Shown here one piece after another: positions 62,264 through 64,000 of a stretch of 64,000 nucleotides of DNA. The first letter of the stretch is position 1, and each line of letters starts with the position of its first letter. A program made the position numbers and the translations under genes. This stretch comes from Azolla caroliniana. Its lineage: Eukaryota > Polypodiophyta. The notes below the pieces were generated by a model. It had not been told where the DNA came from. It saw only the letters and a program-made list of their open reading frames with translations, and made no database searches. The stretch is from positions 3,286,001-3,350,000 of the forward strand of contig JBHGNT010000008.1 of the NCBI GenBank assembly GCA_043228905.1. The letters run 5' to 3'.

Positions 62264-62900
62264 TGTTGGGATTTCGGTCCCTCTGGATGGGATGTCCGGA
62301 GATGAATGACGGCAAGCCCGGTTGCGGTTACGGAACCGGAGGATGAAGAAGACCCCGGCTACGGAGCCGGATGAAGAAGACCCTGGCTACGGAGCCGGAT
62401 GATGAAGACCCTGGCTACGGAGCCGGATGACGAATGTACCCGGAAAGAAATCCGGATGCGGGGACATATTTATGAATATGTTTGCCAAGGGTCCTTGAGG
62501 CCATATTTGTAAATAGCCCGAAAGTCATATGTGTATAAATATGACTTAGGGCAAACAGTTTTTGTTGTTGCTCATCTTTCTGTTTTCCACTTAGAGGGAG
62601 CGAAGTGAGAGCAGCCGAGAGAGAGAGAGAGAGAGACGAAGAGGTTGTTGCCTCAGTGTATTACCGCCGCCTGTGGCGAAGACAGTGAGCTCAAGGTTGT
62701 TGCCTTGAAGCTTCACCATTGTACATCTCTGTTCATAGTGATAGTTGGAGTTTGAGGACTCCCGTGGTTTTTCCCATTTAGGGTTTTCCACGTGAAATAT
62801 CCTGTGTATTCTTCTCTCTATTGTCTTCGTGTACTTTGTATTTCCTATTTTCTGTGAGTTGATCCTATTCCTCGGTTGGGGCCGAGCACTGTGCTCAACA
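62264..62900 (+). mobile_element. 3' LTR of young full-length copia
   Basis: A 637-bp LTR with TGTTG...CAACA ends, carrying three GGCTACGGAGCCGGATG units. It is nearly identical to the 5' LTR apart from the missing two units and three C/T differences I counted. It is followed directly by TTTTG. Confidence 0.96.
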
Positions 62901-62905
62901 TTTTG

Positions 62906-63420
62906 GTCTAACAAACTCAACTGAAGTCGAAGGCTACATCAATTCTGACTATGCTAGAAATACAGATAATCTGAAACCGACATTAGGCTACATCTTCACC
63001 TATGGTGGTGGTGCAATATCATGGATGACGAAACTTCAAGAGAGCACGACTCTGTATACCATAGAAGCCGAGTACATAGCAACATCGGAAGCAGCGAAGG
63101 AAGCCATCTAGCTGCACTGACTGACTGCCACTTCTCAGTTACAAGCCGAATCGACCGACCAACACCAACCATCTATTGAAACTCATAGAGCGAAATACAC
63201 CTCATCAACAACCTTGTCTATCACCCTAAGACAAAGCACATTGAGGTGCAGTATCATCACATCCAGGAGCTCGTGAACGAGAAGAAGCTCGAAGTCTGAA
63301 AAATCGACACCGAGGTGAACATCATCGATTGCCTAGCAAAGCCACTCCCAGATCTATGCTTCAGAGCACTAAGAATGAAGATGGGACTACGACAAGCAAC
63401 TGAGCAAAAGAAAGCCGAAC
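62906..63420 (+). pseudogene. Older copia pol relic, RNase H part
   Basis: Continuation of the relic at 56596-57456 after the young insertion. Blocks include EGYINSDYARN, GGGAISWMTKLQ, an EAEYIA RNase H motif, and a C-terminal DCLAKPLPD. Stops and frame changes (for example near 63110) show it is inactive. Confidence 0.88.
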
Positions 63421-63460
63421 GAGGAGCAGAAGGTAAGAACTAATTGAAACAATTGTAAAC

Positions 63461-63750
63461 TGTTAGAATTTCGGTCCCTCCGGATGGGATATGAGTACCC
63501 AGCAAGGAAGACCTGGTGACAACCAGATGATGAGTACCTGGTGAGAGCCGGATGACGCAGGCCCGGTGAGAACCTCTCACCGGATGAAGGGACATATATG
63601 GAAATATGTTTCTGAGAGCCCATTGGGGCTATGTCTGTAAATAGTCCTAATGTCATATTAGTATAAATATGACCTAGGGCAAACAAACAGTGTGAGAGTG
63701 AATCATTGTGTTGTCATTATTTTGTATAGAGTTATTGGTGTAACTGTTGT
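63461..63750 (+). mobile_element. Truncated copia LTR, plus orientation (first copy)
   Basis: It starts TGTTAGAATTTCGGTCCCTCC and is closely similar to the minus LTR ending at 56378, including GGGACATATATGGAAATATGTTT and TATAAATATGACCTAGGGCAAACA. It stops at GTAACTGTTGT, where the 359-bp duplication restarts. The LTR follows the pol relic without a clear polypurine tract, so whether it belongs to that relic is uncertain. Confidence 0.8.
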
Positions 63751-63819
63751 ACAAGCAACTGAGCAAAAGAAAGCCGAACGAGGAGCAGAAGGTAAGAACT
63801 AATTGAAACAATTGTAAAC

Positions 63820-64000
63820 TGTTAGAATTTCGGTCCCTCCGGATGGGATATGAGTACCCAGCAAGGAAGACCTGGTGACAACCAGATGATGAGTACTTGG
63901 TGAGAGCCGGATGACGCAGGCCCGGTGAGAACCTCTCACCGGATGAAGGGACATATATGGAAATATGTTTCTGAGAGCCCATTGGGGCTATGTCTGTAAA
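63820..64000 (+). mobile_element. Truncated copia LTR, second tandem copy, partial
   Basis: Repeat of the LTR at 63461 within the 359-bp duplication. It is cut by the window end, so its true 3' extent is not visible. Confidence 0.85.

Larger units (their letters stand above)
57457..62900 (+). mobile_element. Full-length young Ty1/copia retrotransposon
   Basis: A complete 5.44-kb element: LTRs at 57457-58149 and 62264-62900, primer binding site at 58152, gag-pol at 58180-62253, polypurine tract next to the 3' LTR, and a TTTTG target duplication. Domain order gag, protease, integrase, RT, RNase H is Ty1/copia. Nearly identical LTRs imply recent insertion. It lies inside the RT/RNase H region of an older copia. 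One in-frame stop in the polyprotein probably makes it non-autonomous. Confidence 0.96.
63392..64000. repeat. 359-bp tandem duplication, second copy cut by window end
   Basis: The sequence from acaagcaactgagcaaaag is repeated at 63392 and 63751, exactly 359 bp apart. It contains the tail of the copia relic plus the first 290 bp of an LTR. I see only one difference in the overlap (acctgg versus acttgg near 63515/63874). Confidence 0.95.

Noticed and set aside
1-64000. CRISPR arrays, bacterial operons or phage modules
   Set aside because: No short regularly spaced repeat-spacer pattern exists. The tandem repeats have no unique spacers, and the genes are intron-rich plant genes.

Overview
This is nuclear DNA from a plant, almost certainly a seed plant and probably an angiosperm. 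Protein-coding genes carry many GT-AG introns, intergenic spacers are long and AT-rich, and there are Ty1/copia and LINE retroelements. The gene families are typical of plants: a trithorax-like ATX with Tudor-like/PWWP/FYR/PHD/SET modules, a farnesylatable type I DnaJ, and a HECATE/INDEHISCENT-type bHLH. I cannot name the species from the sequence.

Layout. 1-4.1 kb: spacer with a decayed LINE 3' end (about 1840-2785) and a CATA microsatellite. 4.6-13.6 kb (+): a 24-exon ATX1/ATX2-type histone H3K4 methyltransferase gene whose exons I could join in frame to about 1592 residues. Its long first exon carries an unusual degenerate repeat. 15.35-17.59 kb (+): a five-exon gene for a 163-residue protein with two hydrophobic segments and no assigned function. 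18.2 kb: a hAT-like MITE with an 8-bp target duplication. 20.1-21.4 kb: a second decayed LINE of the same family. 21.8-22.4 kb: microsatellite and minisatellite DNA. 22.55-26.5 kb (+): a seven-exon DnaJ (DNAJA/ATJ3-type) gene of 420 residues with a perfect three-unit heat-shock element upstream. 26.5-32.5 kb: spacer with small duplications and a possible LINE endonuclease relic. 33.0-40.4 kb (+): an eight-exon gene for a 283-residue plant protein of unknown function. Its first intron holds six apparently identical 223-bp tandem repeats. 40.4-46.6 kb: spacer. 46.7-48.04 kb (-): an intronless bHLH gene with long Asn/Thr tracts, followed upstream by leader repeats, a TATA-like site and a long polypurine tract. 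49.3-55.8 kb: spacer. 55.8-64 kb: a nest of copia elements. A young full-length element (57457-62900, TTTTG target duplication) sits inside an older decayed copia, which is flanked by related LTRs in opposite orientations. The right-hand LTR is caught in a 359-bp tandem duplication that runs off the window.

The host genes do not form a pathway; they are independent housekeeping or regulatory genes (chromatin, chaperone, transcription factor, two unknowns). The most distinctive items are the ATX N-terminal repeat, the 223-bp array, the heat-shock element and the nested copia insertion, whose polyprotein is broken by one in-frame stop. I saw no clearly novel multi-gene system.
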